A DNA stretch of 64,000 bases from Heliocidaris erythrogramma (GCA_025617745.1 CM046853.1:9874974-9938973), one strand, 5' to 3'. Shown: positions 1 through 13,575, numbered from the stretch's first letter. The notes: a model not told the origin generated them from the sequence alone. A program made the numbers and translations.

Positions 1-640
1 ATAGTTTTGGTGATGCTGCCACCAGTGTCCCGTCTTTTATAGGGTCAAGGGTCATACTTTGGAGGATGGCATGAGTGCACTCTGCAGGCCACATTTCGTA
101 ATGGATTTCTTTCAAATTTTGTATGGAGGTGTAACTTGGTATAATCTACACATCTTTACTTTTTGGTGATGCTGCCCGTCATTGTTCCGTCCTTTATAGG
201 GTCAAAGGTCATATGTCTTTTGTGCGCTCTAACTTCCACATTTCTATCAAATTTTATATGGAGGTGTGTATGTTCTTAGTGAAATCTACACATCTTTAGT
301 GTTTGCTGATGCTGCCCCCAGTGTTCCGCTTTTTATAGGGTCAAATGTCATATTTTGGTTGCATGCATTCTGGAGGACACATTTGTTGACTGATTTCTTT
401 CAGATTTTGTATGGAGGTCCATCATAGATTACTCTAGACCTCTACAGTTTTTGGTGATGCTGCCCCCAGTGTTCCGTCTTTCATAGGGTCAAAGGTCATA
501 TTTTAGTGGATATCTTGTGTGCGCTCTGAGGTCACATTTCTTGACAGATTTCTTTCGAATTTTCTATAGAGATGCATTATACTCTAATCTACACATTTTG
601 TTTTAGTGATGCTGCTCCTAGTGTTGACAATAGTCCGGGC
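1..640. repeat. tandem array, ~140-157 bp unit, about 4.3 copies
   Basis: Each unit contains 'ggtgatgctgcc', then 'agtgttccgtc', then 'tatagggtcaaaggtcat', followed by a T-rich stretch ending in 'atggaggt'. The 'gggtca' landmark falls at 42, 199, 338 and 486, so spacing is 157, 139 and 148 bp. A last partial unit starts near 600 and runs into unrelated sequence. The array is cut by the left window edge, so its full length is unknown. Units are diverged, so it is not a young satellite. Each unit carries a nuclear-receptor DR1-like site (see findings). Confidence 0.85.
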
Positions 641-3200
641 CACTGGCGGCAATCTCTACGTCATCCTTTTTGGGAGGGGAGGGGGGAGGTTCTTTATCCC
701 TCCTTCGAATCGCTGCCAGTGCCGGGGAGTACATTCGCATTGCGTGGCAATTCTCTAGTTGTTTATAACTAATAAGTTCAAACTTCAAAGTAATGAAAAA
801 AATTCTGAAAGGAGAACATTGATTGTATTTACATGAGAAAATGGAGTTGTCCGACCGAACAGATAACCCTGACCTATATTCCTGTTATAACTTTCAAATC
901 TAATTGTAGATTATTTTGTTCTCAGACGATCAAGATTCACTTACAGGGGAAAATCTTTACCAAGACAATGACTAACACTGTATATTTCCTTTGATTAAAC
1001 AGAAAACAAGGTATTGATTTTTTTCTTCCCGCGGGAAGAATTAAAGAAGGGGAGAGACGGGTACAAGGCTGCCGAAAATGTGAGAAGTATAGAGAGAGAG
1101 AGAGAGAGAGACGGGGGGGGGGGGGGGGTGTCTGAATGAATATGAAACATTTTTGTCATTTTACTGTATTATAGTGTCAAGAAGTGTACAGACGATTTTA
1201 AGAAGTAACATGTATGAACAACATGTATAATGAATTTTCCTTCGCTCTCCATTATATTTTTCAAACTGAGTATTGTTAAAATTTATTTTGAGTAATTACT
1301 TCTTGTTTTCTTATTCCACCCACTTTGATCTACACATATTTTGTATTCAAGTCGTTTTTGTTTGATACGCATCTTTTCGGGTATATGCTATACTAATTTT
1401 GCTAATTTCTGAAACCAATCAAAAGAGTTATGCTCTGCCTGACAGGTTTGTGCATGGTTGCAATAGCACAATGATTGATAACGTCGTTAGAATAATTAGT
1501 TTTATTACTTCCATGAACATTGTTATTCAGCAAGACCGGTATCTCGAATTATATACGGTTTTCATGAAAGAGCAGCAATAATCATAAGTTGGCTTAATAC
1601 ATGTAACGTCTAAATATGATATCAAAATGTATATGTATCAATATTACAAAATTTATATATCATTGTCGTCAAAGTAATTACCTGGGACCAAAGTAATTCA
1701 TGTCGGTAAGTGCTAACATTATTATAATTCACTATAGTCCATTTTGAATTTGGATGTTGGATCGAATTTGTCGTCAAGTTTGCCGAAAATACGTGACTCA
1801 AAAGGTTCTCATTTGTTTTTATTTTTGAAAAAAAACCCACAAAACAATCGAGATTCGCTAAAAACATATTCTCCTTAAGCGTCGTACATGTATTGTACAC
1901 TAAATACCAATGAAGAAGTCGGAAAGTGACGTGTTGGCTGCATGGTCTATGAATAGGATATTCACGTGTAATCATTCTTTCTTTGGTCATATTTCATTTA
2001 GGTGATCTGGGGAAATTTTTGTCCTCCTGTGTTACAAACATTTATGTCGTCAATTACCCATAAATCGAGCATGCCCCTTTTAAAAGAAACCTAATGAAGG
2101 GTTGGGATTAAGGTTGAAATTGGGGTTTTGATACATGTAGTTTAGGGTAAGGGTAAGGTATACTGTTTGGTCCAGGGTAGATGTTCATTCGGTTTGTACA
2201 GGATATTGACCTTGAACAATCTCCTGTATATCAGGCTAAATCTTTGTAAATCACATGCATCATGAGAAAGAGAAGTTTCATGCATCATTTATTATAGTTT
2301 AAACTTTTAAACATTATTTTTTGTCAATTTTCAAGCATTCTTTTAATACAAATTATGGATCATTCAGAAAATATCTCCCATTTCTATTTTAGTCTTGGGG
2401 AAGGTACTGTCAATTTACAGAAGATTCTTTGAATTCTGCGCATATATTATGCCTCAAGTTCTCAATTCTGAATCTCAATAACAGCTGGAACTGCTGTATG
2501 TCTAAAGATCCAACATGCGACTTATTTGCAACGTATGAGTTTGTTATTTCCTATCTGAAATTGATCAGGATCCTTGATAAGCATTGATCGTGTATGTTTA
2601 CCCTCTTCCTTCCTGGTTGACATCCGATCTGCATGGTATCCTGGAATATGATACTAGTAGCATATGGAATATACATGTAGAAAACATTGTTAAAGGGAAG
2701 GTTGGGAAAGGTAAACAATAATTTGTAAGCTTTCTAATTCTTTTTACGTTAGTTTAGAAGATTATCATAGTCGATATGTCCCCTGAAAAGGATTGCCCTT
2801 CAAATGCTCTACCATTCAAAATATGACAAGAAACAGCTGAAATGTTCGGGCCGAACATTTGTGTGTAGCCCCATATACACATTTCTGCGTGCAGTGCATG
2901 TGACTTTCAGCAGGATTGAGTCAATTCTAATCATTCTGGTGATTCCAAAACCTCACACCATACACCAATTCTTATTTACTACCTTTCTCAATTGCCTTGA
3001 GACAGTTTCTTTCACAATATCTCGTGACCAGAACTCAACGTGGGTGTATAATGCACATATTTTCAAATACACTGGGTAGTCTTTTCGATGGTATATTCGA
3101 TGTAACCTCATCGCTTTGGGTGATTGTTTTCACTTCAAATCGTTATCTTCATCACGTTCACACACTCATTAGGAGGAATGCAAACAAACAAGTGGACATA
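641..3200. other. intergenic, no gene recognised; (GA)n plus G-run at 1091-1128
   Basis: AT-rich sequence without an open frame that resembles a known family. The only structured part is a (AG)n tract at 1091-1111 directly followed by 16 G at 1113-1128. A 122-codon minus-strand frame at 1622-1990 has no recognisable motif and is best read as chance. Confidence 0.6.
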
Positions 3201-3222
3201 CTAAATAAACAGCAACAACAAG

Positions 3223-3289
3223 AGCAACAACAAAAACATGTCGGTTGTTACTCAAGAACAACAGCAAAAACATGTCGGTTGTTACTCAG
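3223..3289. repeat. two-copy direct repeat, 34-bp period
   Basis: The string 'caaaaacatgtcggttgtta' occurs twice, at about 3231 and 3265, each copy preceded by CAA-rich sequence. It lies in a CAA/CAG-rich patch that gives a poly-Gln-like stretch in one forward frame. That frame shows no other protein feature. Confidence 0.7.
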
Positions 3290-6200
3290 TCAGACTTGTT
3301 TCCTTATGGGTTGTTTTGAGGAGTATGTCAACCCTCCGCTTCAGTATGTTGTATCAAGTGCCAGTGTCGCTTTTGGCTCAATATTTTGTCGTTTTCCTTT
3401 CCACGCACTTAACCCACTTTCGCTCTTGTATCGATTTAACGTAGAATTCACTGGAAAAATGGGATCACTGAATTGGTTGCATGTGAAAGTAGCCTCGGTT
3501 GCTCTGCATCAAATTTCATGAATACTGAGCCGAGGTGAAAACATCTCTTGTGGTGTGGAGAAGAAAATGTCCTGTAGTGAGCGTTATTATTCATCGAAAA
3601 ACAATTCACCATCATCTTTGCCTACCAGACTGTGTTAATTTATCTATATGGTACAAACGAGTATTCTTGCCAAATATTCAACGACTGTGGTGGAAAATTA
3701 TATAGTAAAGCATTATTTTCATGATCATCTCACGAGTAACTTGCCCAGAGCCCCAGTAGTGCTTAGCCCTATATTCTGTTAGAGATCATACGCAGTGTCT
3801 CCAGTGTCACTGCTCCGTGATCATTTTGATGGTCTAACCTTCTTGACTTCGCACATTTTCTTTTAATTTTCAGATTACTACACGATGGTCATGGAAACTA
3901 GATGTTAACTTGAGCTTTTGGGAGGTGCGATGTCTGGTTGGTCAAGCAATGAGATTAGCTTAGACAGTGGCTAATGACAACAACTCTATTCATATTATCT
4001 CGTATGGAGGTGAGTATTTCTGCAAGACAGTTGAAGTCACTTTTATCAACAAAACCAGTAGGTCCTGAAAAATGCGAAATGGTCACTCAGTTTCAAACAG
4101 TGCGATTGTTATTGTGGTCTACGGTCTAACCAGGGTTTTCAATCAAAATGAAAAATGAATTTTGTCGTCAGACTATCCGATGGTTGTTTTGACCATGGGT
4201 CGGACATCTTATGTGTCTGGTGTTGACAAAATTTGTAGCTGAGACCATCAGACACTGTACCAAAACTACGCGACTCTGTAACGTAGTCGCATGGGTTGTA
4301 TTCTGTTGTTTCCACCGCCCCTATCAAGGGAAATCTCCGGATGTTTCTGATCTGTGAAAACAATATGATTTGTACCTTGACTGGGAATATCCTGAGATCC
4401 TTCTTTTTACTCTTATCTTTCTTCCTCAACCACTGTAAGACGAAATATTATTCAGTTGCAGTTCGATGGACTCAAAATAATGTTTGACCAGTGAATCAGG
4501 AAGGAGGATACCTTGATCTAGATTCTACACCATCTTTGTTGGCCTTATTTTACACAGTGCAGTCATGGAATGTAGACTGTCCAGTGAGTATAGCCCATTG
4601 CATGTTCTACGTATCTCCCTCCCATGACTGCTCTGTGACTGAGTCATCGGGAGAAATGAAAACTTCTCAGACTTCCCCTTTCCTATGTACGCCTGTTGTT
4701 TGTTAAACCTCTGAAACCTCCCTTATTATATACACGTCGGGTGCTATCGCTTCGTTGATGGTCAACGACTGGAGTTTGCGTCTTTTCATGGATTGTCATC
4801 AGCAATACGCATCTACCTTGTTGTATGGTGTCTTCTGGATATGAAGAATTTATCGAATCGAATCGAGAAATCGAGATGTAAGTTTTAAGGTGCTATCGAG
4901 GCCAATGCTCTTGGTAATGCTTTTTCAGTGTGTTGGTTCAGTTGGTATTCCACGAAAAAAGAATATTTAATATTTAAGATATCCTCTTATCAGACATAGT
5001 TTATCATACGTATTATTTTGATTATTACTATTTATTGTTATTTAACGGTTCTATCCTGCCAAGAGGAATTTCATACCAGCTTCGAACATCAAAGAACGGA
5101 TTCTCATTCCCAAATATCTGGCCCAACAAGATTTAATTTCGGCGAAATCGTCGTTGAGCCCTGAAAATACCATAACATGGACACAAACTATTTTAATAAT
5201 ATTTTCCAACGGACTAGCTTAGAATGACTAACCGTGAAATATGGACGAAATTTATGTACAAAAGCCATACACTTCATTAGACCTGTACTTTAACATCCTC
5301 TGGTGGCATCTATTTTTACTGCGACCTTTTCTTCCTTTTTTTTTTGGGGGGGGGGGGGTGGTGCAGGTATTCTGCGAACTCATCTTCTCTCCCTCTAATT
5401 CAATCTAGAGCAGGAGATGGTGAGAGCAGAGGAGGCGAAATATTCCCTTTTCATTGTCGTTATTACTACCAGTCTAGAGGCATTTCTTTTCTTCGTGTTT
5501 CTACTTGAAACAGAGTCCACCCTCGAGCACTAGTTCATATATCGTTACCATGGAAACCTACTGCAATCAAGGCGTTCACAAAATCAACTCAGATGCGAGT
5601 AGATGTATATCGATTCGGGTAGCTTTTGATGGTCAGAGCAGGGGGAAAGTTGTTTGTCATGATGGAAGGGTGAAATGAAAAGCGATGGACGTTTGCTTCC
5701 CTGTAATTGACTTTTCCAATTTACACCACATTTCGGTCTTAATTTGGGAAACGAATTCCGTCTTATATTTGCCGCGGAGTAAACAAAATATCACGATTTT
5801 CCCTCGCGGGATCTTCCAAATACACTCTTTTAGAACAAATTTTTGGGGGTGGGTTGGGAACGAACTAGTGGCTCGATATTGAGTGTTTTGATGAAGAAGA
5901 TCTTTATGTAAAGCGAACAAGATACATTTACGCAGAAAATATAAATTTATTTCCTCACATGAACCCATACCCAGCTCTCAGACCTGCATGATTTTATCTA
6001 AATGGATAAAGTGGAATAATACGAAAGTGTACAGTTATATTTGAAAACCCTTGTGTTTTCTTCTTCTTCTTCTTTTAATCTTCAAAGGGTTATGCAGCCT
6101 ATCATGAAGATGAACTAAAGATTGCACGCGGTGCGAGGAAGAGTAATGAAACTATCGTCTAGTTCTCTCAAGGATCTTGTAAATCAGTAACAAATTTCGG

Positions 6201-8460
6201 GTAGAGTACACTTTCCCGACATTTTGGGAGAAAACACCTCTACTTCTTGTATGATTTCAGAAAAAAAGGATAAGCCATAGCTGAGTGTTCAATTACACAT
6301 GTCTAGGCTTCTGCACATAAGTTATCAACCCCTTGCATTATCCGTCAAGCTCGTTATCAAGTGACGAATATTTTCTTGCTCTAGCTCTAATTGTGACGTC
6401 AGTATTGCGATACTCGTAGAAAATACGTGACGATTTGCAAGTGTGCTTATTCTTTCTTATAAATACTGTAGACTAGTTTGTCTTGACTAGGAATATGTTC
6501 AGGCTAGAAATTATTTAGAAATGTGTGCTTACACTACTATAATACTTAATTCAAACGTTTTTTTTAATGAAATAATTCGTGTTAGATCTATAATACTTTT
6601 CGTTATTTTAAAATTAATGAATACATGTATTACTGACGCAGTTGTATTGACAAAATGCTATTATTATCACGGACATGGTCCAAAAGAAAGAAACATACGC
6701 AAGAATTTTGACGTTTAATCGAATCATTTCACAAAGTGAGTGGTGACCCACTGACCCATAGATTTTACATTAAATTTCTAAATCATTAATTCTATATCTG
6801 ATTATCATTATAGTTGTTTGGTATTACTTGGTATAATGAGAAAGAGAGGGTTAATGTCATAGCAGGTCTTTTTTGTTTCACAAAACGGATAGTATTCTGT
6901 ATTATAATGTTTACACTAGAAATAACATAATGTTTAGAAGTGTAAAGTGTTGGCCCAAAGAGATAAAAGGCAAGCTTTCATGATTGGTCAACTCCTTGGA
7001 CACTGTCTTCATGTGTAAGTGTGTCCAACCATGCCTTGTTGAATTGAACTAGAAACACAGATTAGAATTAGCCCCAAAGAGATTGACAGAAATGACGAAA
7101 AACGCCTTAGTGTCCGTAGTTGCAGCAAGCATCTTGTGTGGATTCATGCATACTCGGCAGTAGATGTAAATGTTTTATTTCTTGTAACACTTCGCCTCTC
7201 TGCTTGAGTCAACTTACTCGGTAATGAGGCGGAGAACGTTGCTGGAACGTATAATAAGCGGGAGAAAGGTGTGAGCAGAATATCGATTCGCTATAAAGCT
7301 GTCACATTTACTGGTCAATTTATATTGAACGACCCACTCATCTGCCGTTGCTAGCAAGTACACATCATCAATTTCTAGTATATAATAAGGGAGATGGGAG
7401 TTTCAACTCCCATCACCCTGGTATACTGTAATTCAGATCCATCTCTCTGTCTCACTTCCTGTACTGGAAGGCTCTGCTGAGCCAGTGATGAAACAGAAAG
7501 GACACACAAAAAACAATATAGGAAAGTGGGTAGTGCACGGACTCGGGGTATACTGGGGCACAGCGGATTGCATCTAACGGCAACACTATGAATTAATTTG
7601 ACTACATTTTAACTTTTAAGCAAAATACTGTTTACAGTGCGTTCCAGAAAAAAAAAAAAATAAACGAAACCCGAAAACAAAGGCTTATTGTGTACAAGCT
7701 ACGATCGAGCTGTATGAATATAATTCTTTGTGTTTCTTTGATGGCAATATCTTAACATGCTTCTCTGAGCACCATTGTTCTGCAAATAACTTGTAAAAAA
7801 ACACATTTGTGCGAGATTTTGGTAAAACGTTTGCAAACGTACATGATATCACAAGCGAACATTTAACGGAAATGTAAGCTCTAAAAGATATAGATTGCCA
7901 TTGTGTGATGACAATGCATTCCATCTGAATTTGCATAAATTTGTTCCAGTACCAATTGCCTGGGTCCCGCAGGGGCATACTTCCCCATATTTTTAAAAAT
8001 CCTTCAATATCCCTATAGAGCGATGACAAATAATCCATCTTTTAATGGAAAAGGTGCCCATCCTTAGGTGGTAATTTGCCATATTTCTTTTAAAAAAATT
8101 GCCTCGGCTGCCCTTTATACCATACTTGTTGATTTGATGACACTGGAAGGTGCCACTTCCTTTATGTTTTTAATGAAGATATCACCTCGCTGTCGGCTTT
8201 GTTCTTCAAGGAATTGCAGTTCTGAACAATGCGTGCAGTAATTGATGATCATAATGATTACCATTTTGGTATAAATTATTCCCTTTCTTTACCCCCACCA
8301 TCGATAAGAATTTGACAATCCTTCAGTACATGATGAGGGGAAATCCTTACCCTCATTATTAAAAGAAGGACATGATAAAAAAAATTCTTGTTTTAAAGTT
8401 TATGTTTCCTTCAGGTCATGTTAGCATGATATCCTAACGTTTTCACGATATTACTCAAAT
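3290..8460. other. intergenic, no gene recognised; small simple repeats and one hairpin
   Basis: No coding region could be supported. Small features are a T-run followed by a G-run near 5335-5358, a (TTC)n patch near 6060, and an A-run near 7650. A 22-bp inverted repeat at 7393-7414 has a 10-bp perfect stem ('gatgggagtt' / 'aactcccatc') and a 2-nt loop. It lacks the T-tract or histone-type flank that would make it a recognisable terminator or histone stem-loop. Confidence 0.6.
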
Positions 8461-9592
8461 CTGACCCAACCGGGTTTTTAGCGTCCGTCGTGCGTCGTCC
8501 GTCGTCCGTTAACTTTTTACATTTTCATCTTCTTCTCCAAAACCCAAGATCGGAATTCAACCAAACTTGGTAGGAATCATCCTTAGGGGTAGGGGACCCA
8601 AAGTTGCTAAAATGGTACATGTGGCCCCCAGGGGGCCGGGGGGGGGGGGCCAAGTGTAAAAGCTATGTAAATTTAAAACATCTTCTTCTCCAGAACCAGG
8701 CATAGCTCAGACTTGGTATTGTGTATGGAGATACATCTATAGATGAAGAATGAATGTAGTTCATGAAATTTCTCTGAGTGGCCCTATAGGGGCCCTGTGG
8801 GGGTAACATACTGGAGGGGAGGGGGGCAAGTTGTCCGCCATCCATAAACTTTTTACATTTTCAGCTTCTTCTCCAAAACCCATGATTGGAATTTAACCGA
8901 ACTTGGTAGGAAGCTCAGACTTGGTATTGTGTATAGAGATACCTCTATAGATGAAGAATGAAAGTTGTTCATGAAATTTTTCTGGGTGGCCTTATAGGGG
9001 CCCCTGTGTGGATAACACGCTCGAGTAACATTTGTTTTAAAATTTGATTTTCTACTTTTTTGCTTAGGTAGCATCTTGCATAAAACGACACAACATTTTG
9101 ATCGTTTAGCCACCTTGCATTGATAAATGGCAATAACATTATGAAACAGAATATTGTTCCATTTCCAATAAGTAATGTTGGTATTTGATAGATCCATCTA
9201 ATACCAGATACTAGATAATGATTAAATGATTTCATTATCTAATTGAATTTTTTGTGCCATTTATTATAACTGATCAGTGCAAAGTGTTTCCGGCACCAAC
9301 AAACTGGGAGGTACGATCATTGTTTCTTTGCATGATTTGTTGTATGATTCAACCACACTAATTGGTGGGAATCATCCTTAAATGTAGGAGATTCAAATAA
9401 TACATGACATTGTAGACCATGGGTTGGGGGGGGGGGGGGATTATGTTAATTTCTAACATCATCTCATCTACATCCTCCTAGTTGTTTCAATTTCTAACAT
9501 ATCTCCTGGTGGTGCTAGAGAGAACATGCACCAGATGTGAATTGATCCACCTCAGGTGAGCGTCGTGCCCCCTGGGGCTCTTGTTACATGTC
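8461..9592 (+). repeat. dispersed invertebrate repeat with internal duplicated units
   Basis: It starts near 'cgtccgtcgtgcgtcgtccg' and ends with 'ggtgagcgtcgtgcccc' and 'ggggctcttgtta'. In between, related units begin at about 8,508, 8,665 and 8,848. Each has 'cttcttctcca', then an 'aacttggtaggaa' or 'cagacttggtattgtgta' block, then 'gtggccctataggggcc' or a variant. From general knowledge, such CGTCCGT-led blocks recur in marine invertebrate genomes. I assign no transposon class. G-runs occur at about 8,638-8,650 and 9,425-9,438. Confidence 0.6.
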
Positions 9593-10789
9593 ATTTTCAA
9601 AATGATGGGGGTGGTAAAACATTTACGGAAGGATGCCATCAAAGTATTATTTAAAAGCATAATACTTCTAGTTTATGGAAAATAGATAATTATAGACATA
9701 GAGCTCATAGTTTGGTCACAATAACCCTTTGCTTTAGGGTTTCGTGTGTTTTTTTTTCTGGGACACACTGTACATTCGTTGTTGGACTTGTCTTTCCAGA
9801 AATCACGACAACTTAAAAATAGCCGTCTTTATTTCATTAATGTGTTTAATTGGCTTGTCGGCAATTATAAATTAACAGAGGTTAGGTATGTAATTCGAAA
9901 TTATGTTATGAAAAGTTCGATCGAAGTACGCTTTTAGGTACTTGTAACTCTCTCATGAATAATAAAGTTTAACTTTTTATAGTATAAGTGTTTCAAATTC
10001 TTTGAAAGGCGCAACCGTGACTGAAATTCCCCCCCCCCCTCCCTAAAGAGTTAAATAAAAGAGTTTTTTAAGGACGCTAAAGAGAATCTGAAAAAAGACA
10101 AAGAGAGAAAGGAAACAGCTCGTCTTTCGACCGATGGTTCAGAAGATGGTGAGCAGAGAAATGTTGTTCTGGGGTAGAATTACTTATTATCGAATGCGTC
10201 ACTAAACCTCACATGTAGTTGCCATTTTGAGGCTCTTTAATCAAAGGTAGCGATCATCATCGTCTCCTCGTTCTCAACCCCTGCCCTTTTGCATAGAGCG
10301 AGTAAACCGACACCTCCGTGTACGTTGTGGTGTTTTTGGCGGGTTTTTGGTGTCACAGTTTATGTCACGCCTCGCTTGTTTGAACAGACGATACGCGTTG
10401 TGTGTCCCCATGGAGGATAGGTTACTGCTTCCATGTTCTTTTAGTAAGATTTCTTTTCACACCGAACCTCATGGGATGTTGTGGCATTTCCGAGCAAACA
10501 TGCGAACAAAATGAGGTATAGATCACATGTCGAACCCCTGTGCTTTGTTACCTGACCGTACAAGACTGATTGTTCAGTTCTTGTCGCAATTCGCAAAATT
10601 TTATCTTTCAAATGTAACCCAGAACGCACAACGCGTATCGATTTGATAAGGCATTGGATAGATGACTGTGAGATACAGTGCGTATCAAAAAAGAGTATAC
10701 CCATCTTTGGTAGCTTCGTGTAACAATTTTTACATCCTGTGTGATCTTCAACTGAACTAAACTAAACTGGAACATGCACATACAAAATA
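9593..10789. other. intergenic, no gene recognised
   Basis: No coding region, RNA gene or repeat family recognised. A C-run lies at about 10,028-10,038. Confidence 0.55.
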
Positions 10790-11440
10790 TATCCAAAATA
10801 TATCCAAAATTATTTCCCGGAATATTGGAATAATGAATAAACTCAAATATTTCTTTCCAAGGACCACACTTTTCACACTATTCTTTTCACTGATATTACC
10901 TTATCTTAATTATGGAATAATGGCTTGGGGTTACACTAATAAATACTAATAAATATCTTACTGATAAAATTACTCCTAAAATTCCTCCTTCCTCCACCCT
11001 CATTCTTTTCATTCTCTTTTGTTTCCACACCGTCTTCCACTTCCACTTTACTTTCACACTTAGTTTTTCTTGTGGGTTGAGGCAATAGTCCTTCTACATC
11101 AACTTACTTATAAATTCTCTCTTATCAATAATTCGCTTCTTGTATGATGCTTTATGAATTTAATATTATTGAACGACCCACTCGTGATTAAGTTATATAA
11201 GTTTCTGGACATGTAATATACAAGCTTTGCTTTTAAACATGTCCAACTTTTTTTCAACATCACTTAATCGGTCAATTTTGTGCATCATAGTTTTTTACTT
11301 ATTGATTGTGCCATATCTATGGCAAAACATCATTGTTATATTTTGTTATTGTATTCATTTTATGTTATGCACTACAGTATTATGTTAATTATGTTAATAT
11401 GATTGAAAACAGTCAATAAAATCTGAAATTCATTTCCTGG
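10790..11440 (+). mobile_element. decayed non-LTR retrotransposon 3' part (CR1/Jockey-like)
   Basis: A forward frame around 10,851-10,950 reads 'SLILPYLNYGIMAWG', the signature found in the C-terminal part of CR1/Jockey-group reverse transcriptases just after the palm domain. It is preceded by a 'FFPRTTLFTLFF'-like helix. The frame breaks soon after, and later conserved blocks are only faint. The segment ends near 11,418 with 'caataaaatctgaaattc', typical of a LINE 3' end. It is 5' truncated and inactive. The clade assignment rests on motif style only. Confidence 0.6.
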
Positions 11441-11459
11441 TAAAGAGTGTCCAATCATA

Positions 11460-12365
11460 CCTTATTTATTTACAACTTTGCTGTCTCGGATGACTGAGAA
11501 GTGAGTACCAGGGTTTTCAAAAAGAGCCGTCAAAATTCTCTTGTTCCAAGTTTTGGTTGATGCAACAAAGTGTGGATCAAAACTACATGCCAGTGTTACT
11601 TTAGTCCTTTTAAACATTAACTCTTAAGGCGCTGTCACATCTTTCCGGGCAGGCTACGCGAGCTAGTTGCGTGCAGGGATTTTCCCGCACGCAGGATAAT
11701 TTCTGCGGGCAGACAAGAATTTTGGCGAGTTTCGCGTGCGTATAACCTGCTGGACGCGTGCTACTTACGTTTTACTTGCGTGTAGTCCGTGTGACCTGCG
11801 GGTGATTCGCGTGGGTGGCGCGTGAGAGCCGTGCTAATTACGGGCGACATACGGGCGCCGCGAGGTTTCTGCGTCACAACTGCGTGTTACAGAACTAGAA
11901 GTAAAAGAAATAGAGATGCCTCGTGGCCGCATCCGACCCTCAACTAACCACCAGAAAGGCAGTAACTGGCCCTCAACATGCACGCAATTTGCTCGTATAA
12001 CTCGCTCCACGCCCGCAGAGCTGATCAGCTACACGGATGTTGGCAGTATCGACACCGTTCCTTGCCAGTAAAACACCCGTACTATGCTCGTAGAATGCCC
12101 GCAGATGACACGCGTTTCTGACGCATAGCCACAGATCCACGGGCAACCTACGTACATCAAGCGGGTTAACTGCCTGTGACTTGCTGCCGGCAAAAATCTT
12201 CGCAATCGTTTACAGACTGAAACAAATAACACGTAATTTAATAAAATAATGACTTTTGCCATGCACGCTTTGCTTCAGCCAAAACTTGGTACAAGTGGAT
12301 TTTGACAAGATCTTCTAAAAACCCTGGTGCTGGGTCATCTGTGGCAGCAAAGTTATGAATAATGT
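11460..12365. mobile_element. foldback element with ~400-bp arms rich in 'gcgtg/cgggc' words
   Basis: The outer ends are imperfect inverted repeats. On the left, 11,472-11,580 has 'aactttgctgt', 'accagggtttt' and 'ccaagttttgg' in order. On the right, 12,259-12,358 has the same blocks reverse complemented ('ccaaaacttgg', 'aaaaccctggt', 'gcagcaaagtt'). The inner left arm (about 11,640-11,890) is full of 'gcgtg', 'gcggg' and 'cgggc'. The inner right arm (about 11,950-12,190) is full of 'cacgc', 'cccgc' and 'gcccg'. No protein is encoded. It resembles in layout the sea urchin TU foldback elements known from the literature. Membership of that family is not shown. Confidence 0.7.
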
Positions 12366-12469
12366 ATCAATGGACAGAATATTATGTACTCTTTACCATG
12401 AAATAAATCTGAAGATCACAGAATACGTAAATTGTATGTACGAAGCTATATCAATGTTGAGTATATTTT

Positions 12470-13575
12470 TTTTACTCTTAAAAATAACAGTCCCAAACGG
12501 GGTTACAAATGACCCCGCATGCGGGATCAACTATGCACAAACCCCGTGCGGGGTCACCCAAAGTAACCACATAGCGTGGTTACATTTCGACCCCGAATGT
12601 GGTCAAAATTTAACCACGATTGCGTGGTCATTTCTGCATAACTTGACCCCGCATAATTTGACCCCGCATACTATAATGATCATTACCTTATAACCCCGTC
12701 AAAACGTACGGGGTCATTTCTTCCGACCACGCAACGTGGTCATTTCCCGTCGGACGGGGTTGATACTTCTGCCGGATGCGCGTGTACCATCCACGTTTCA
12801 AAGATTAAAAAAAGGAAGCTAATGTCAAGTAATATTAACATATTTTGTATATTTTGCTCACTATGACCTATCCTCTCCTATCGTATAGCATATCATACCT
12901 ATCATCCTACTTTAACCCTACTCCTATTATAGTCCTACATCCTATACCTATATATCCTGAAAACCTTTACTTTCTTATATAGGGACTGTATTGCAGTGCT
13001 TGCTAAAAGTGGTTTAAGATTTTAATTTAATTTTCTAATGTAGATTTTTAGATCTTAAACCTAATTACATGTTTGAATATGTACAACATAATAATTAGTA
13101 TACATACATTTTTCATCACATTTCAAAGTGCAATCATTGCATAAAAACTTAAAAATCAAGTGTCATTTATATATATAAATTCTGGTTGTTTACGGTTGCT
13201 CATGGGTATTCAGGATACATCATGAATATTCATGACAATGGCCCAACGTTTAACCAAGTGAAGTCGGACCAATACTTTGCTGATGAATAAGCAATATTTC
13301 AAATGGTTAGTGATTAACCAGTGAAATTGGAACATTGTGACCAACATATTTTTGGAAATAGCCCATATGGTGTTGACCAATCGCATTGGTACATTTTTTG
13401 ACCAGTCCTTTTTAGAGTGCATTAAAATGACCAGTTTTTGCAGGGTCAAAATGACCACGCAAAAACTGGTCATTTTAGAGCAGCGGGAGCATTATTGATC
13501 GAAAACAACCCCGAAACGTGGTCGAATAAATTCGACCACGCAATATGCGACCCCGCATTTTTAAGAGTGTACGCA
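12470..13575. mobile_element. foldback-like element with 'ccccg/cgggg' and 'accacg/cgtggt' words
   Basis: The ends are inverted: 'actcttaaaaat' at about 12,474 and 'atttttaagagt' at about 13,557. Just inside both ends are 'aacggggt' / 'accccg' words. Through 12,495-12,770 and 13,430-13,555, short words 'accccg', 'cggggt', 'accacgc' and 'gcgtggt' recur in both orientations. 'ttggtc', 'gaccaa' and 'gaccagt' words recur at 13,230-13,450. The middle (12,800-13,190) is ordinary AT-rich sequence. No coding sequence is seen. Confidence 0.6.

Noticed and set aside
1622-1990. 122-codon minus-strand frame
   Set aside because: No recognisable family, no hydrophobic or catalytic pattern, and no splice sites suggesting a host exon.
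2997-3521. 174-codon forward frame with a Gln-rich stretch
   Set aside because: Gln-rich part comes from a CAA/CAG direct repeat that is open in two frames; no domain, no splice or promoter context, and composition matches the surrounding AT-rich DNA.
7393-7414. Histone-type 3' stem-loop or terminator
   Set aside because: Stem sequence, 2-nt loop and flanks do not match the histone consensus and there is no histone gene nearby.
7685-8038. 117-codon minus-strand frame
   Set aside because: No motif recognised; isolated in repeat-poor intergenic DNA; length is within chance for this composition.
8853-9235. Minus-strand frames of 88 and 114 codons
   Set aside because: They lie within a dispersed non-coding repeat with internal duplicated units.
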